Positions 63,151 to 64,000 of a stretch of DNA of 64,000 nucleotides are shown here, piece after piece. The notes beneath the pieces were generated by a model. The model was not told the DNA's origin. It did not search any database and saw only the letters and a program-made list of their open reading frames with translations. Location of the stretch: positions 1 to 64,000 of the forward strand of contig NZ_JBELOI010000008.1 of assembly GCF_040276065.1 (NCBI RefSeq). Direction: 5' to 3'. Each line of letters opens with the position of its first letter. Within the stretch, counting starts at the first letter, position 1. Source of the DNA: Castellaniella sp040276065 (GTDB lineage Bacteria; Pseudomonadota; Gammaproteobacteria; Burkholderiales; Burkholderiaceae_B). Made by a program: the position numbers and the translations under genes.

Positions 63151-64000
63151 ATGACACAGGCGGTGGGTTTGGTCGGATGGCGCGGCATGGTGGGCTCGGT
63201 CCTCATGCAGCGCATGCGCGAAGAGAACGATTTTTCCTTGTTCGAACCAGTGTTCTTCTCTACCAGCAACGCGGGTGGGGTGGCTCCGGAATGGGCCGAG
63301 GGCGCGCCGGCGCTGGCCGATGCGTATGACATCGAGGCTCTGCGCAAGCTGCCCATCATCCTGACGGCCCAGGGCGGCGACTATACCAGCGCGGTCTATC
63401 CCAAGCTGCGCGCCGCGGGCTGGAGCGGCCTTTGGATCGACGCGGCCAGCACCCTGCGCATGCGCGACGACGCCGTCATCATCCTCGACCCGGTGAATCG
63501 TGCCGTCATCGACGATGCGATGCGCCGCGGCGTGCGCGACTACGTCGGTGGCAATTGCACCGTCAGTTGCATGCTGATGGGCCTGGCGGGACTGTTCAAG
63601 CACGATATGGTCGAGTGGATGACCAGCATGACTTACCAGGCGGCATCGGGCGGCGGCGCGCGCCACATGCGCGAGCTGCTGACGCAGTTCGGCCTGCTCA
63701 ATCGGGCCGTTGGCAACTTGCTCGACGATCCGGCCTCCGCCATTCTCGAGATCGACCGGGGCGTCCTCGCCGCCCAGCAGGACCCGAATCTGCCGCAGGA
63801 CAACTTTGGTGTACCGCTAGGCGGCAGCCTGATTCCCTGGATCGACAAGGACCTGGGCAACGGCGTCTCGCGCGAGGAATGGAAGGGCGGCGCCGAAACC
63901 AATAAGATCCTCGGGCGTGGCGCCGGCTCCGGTCGTGAGCCGGTGCCGGTCGACGGCCTGTGCGTGCGCATCGGCGCGATGCGCTGTCATAGCCAGGCGC
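63151..64000 (+). CDS. asd: Aspartate-semialdehyde dehydrogenase (3' end outside window)
   Basis: 283 codons to the right edge, frame open. N-terminus VGLVGWRGMVGSVLMQRM binds NADP+; FFSTSNAGG; catalytic Cys136 in YVGGNCTVSCMLMGL; SMTYQAASGGGARHMRELL. Family length about 370, so roughly 90 residues are missing. Reduces aspartyl phosphate for lysine, threonine and methionine. An ATG nine bases upstream (63142) is also in frame. Confidence 0.96.
   Translation, partial: MTQAVGLVGWRGMVGSVLMQRMREENDFSLFEPVFFSTSNAGGVAPEWAEGAPALADAYDIEALRKLPIILTAQGGDYTSAVYPKLRAAGWSGLWIDAASTLRMRDDAVIILDPVNRAVIDDAMRRGVRDYVGGNCTVSCMLMGLAGLFKHDMVEWMTSMTYQAASGGGARHMRELLTQFGLLNRAVGNLLDDPASAILEIDRGVLAAQQDPNLPQDNFGVPLGGSLIPWIDKDLGNGVSREEWKGGAETNKILGRGAGSGREPVPVDGLCVRIGAMRCHSQA

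Overview
The window is GC-rich chromosomal DNA, almost wall-to-wall genes, from a betaproteobacterium of the order Burkholderiales, most probably the family Alcaligenaceae (Bordetella / Castellaniella / Pusillimonas relatives). This rests on recognisable proteins and gene order: a TctDE-like two-component system next to recA-recX, metR/metE, sucCD, hemC-hemD-hemX-hemY, leuC-leuD-leuB followed closely by asd, a BPSS1780-type membrane protein and a type II ThrB. No 16S gene is present, so the genus is inference.

Layout. 1-1840: mobile DNA (3' part of an ISL3-family transposase and a complete IS1111/IS110-type element) beside a tRNA-Ile(CAT) gene. 2030-10811: a bacterial alpha-2-macroglobulin, PbpC and a small lipoprotein. 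10931-12254: an aspartate carbamoyltransferase carrying an extra N-terminal helix-turn-helix domain, with a near-perfect 21-bp palindrome just before its start. 12386-17297: a TRAP transporter, a class-III aminotransferase and a LysR regulator. 17311-22715: rdgC, an MHS-type transporter and its two-component system. 22878-24486: SOS-controlled recA-recX. 24534-30664: metR/metE, a DUF2889 gene, sucCD. 30747-36145: terC, a tiny membrane protein and hemCDXY. 36208-37445: ppa and an FAH-family hydrolase. 37537-46613: a compact ten-gene Tad (Flp-type pilus) operon, nearly all genes joined by start/stop overlaps, with an FHA domain fused to the CpaF ATPase and no TadZ or prepilin peptidase. 46544-54323: housekeeping and membrane genes (BPSS1780 protein, thrB, dusA, CBS protein, YihY, DUF2069, selO, a 2-hydroxyacid dehydrogenase). 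54250-63009: an EAL phosphodiesterase, a MerR regulator, aroC, an M48 lipoprotein protease, leuCDB and a chemoreceptor. 63151-64000: 5' part of asd.

Most interesting signal. The MerR protein (55298-55762) keeps the three Hg(II)-ligand cysteine positions of mercury MerR, but no merT, merP or merA gene is here. Two mercury-operon-like promoters are visible: TTGACT, a 19-bp spacer holding the dyad CCGTAC-N4-GTACGG, then a -10 element. One (55247-55277) fires away from merR toward the intact EAL c-di-GMP phosphodiesterase. The other (61219-61249), six kilobases away, fires toward the chemoreceptor gene inserted between leuB and asd. The simplest reading is a thiophilic-metal-sensing regulon that controls c-di-GMP turnover and chemotaxis instead of detoxification. 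A second candidate is the HTH-aspartate carbamoyltransferase fusion with its own operator-like palindrome, which may be a self-regulating enzyme.
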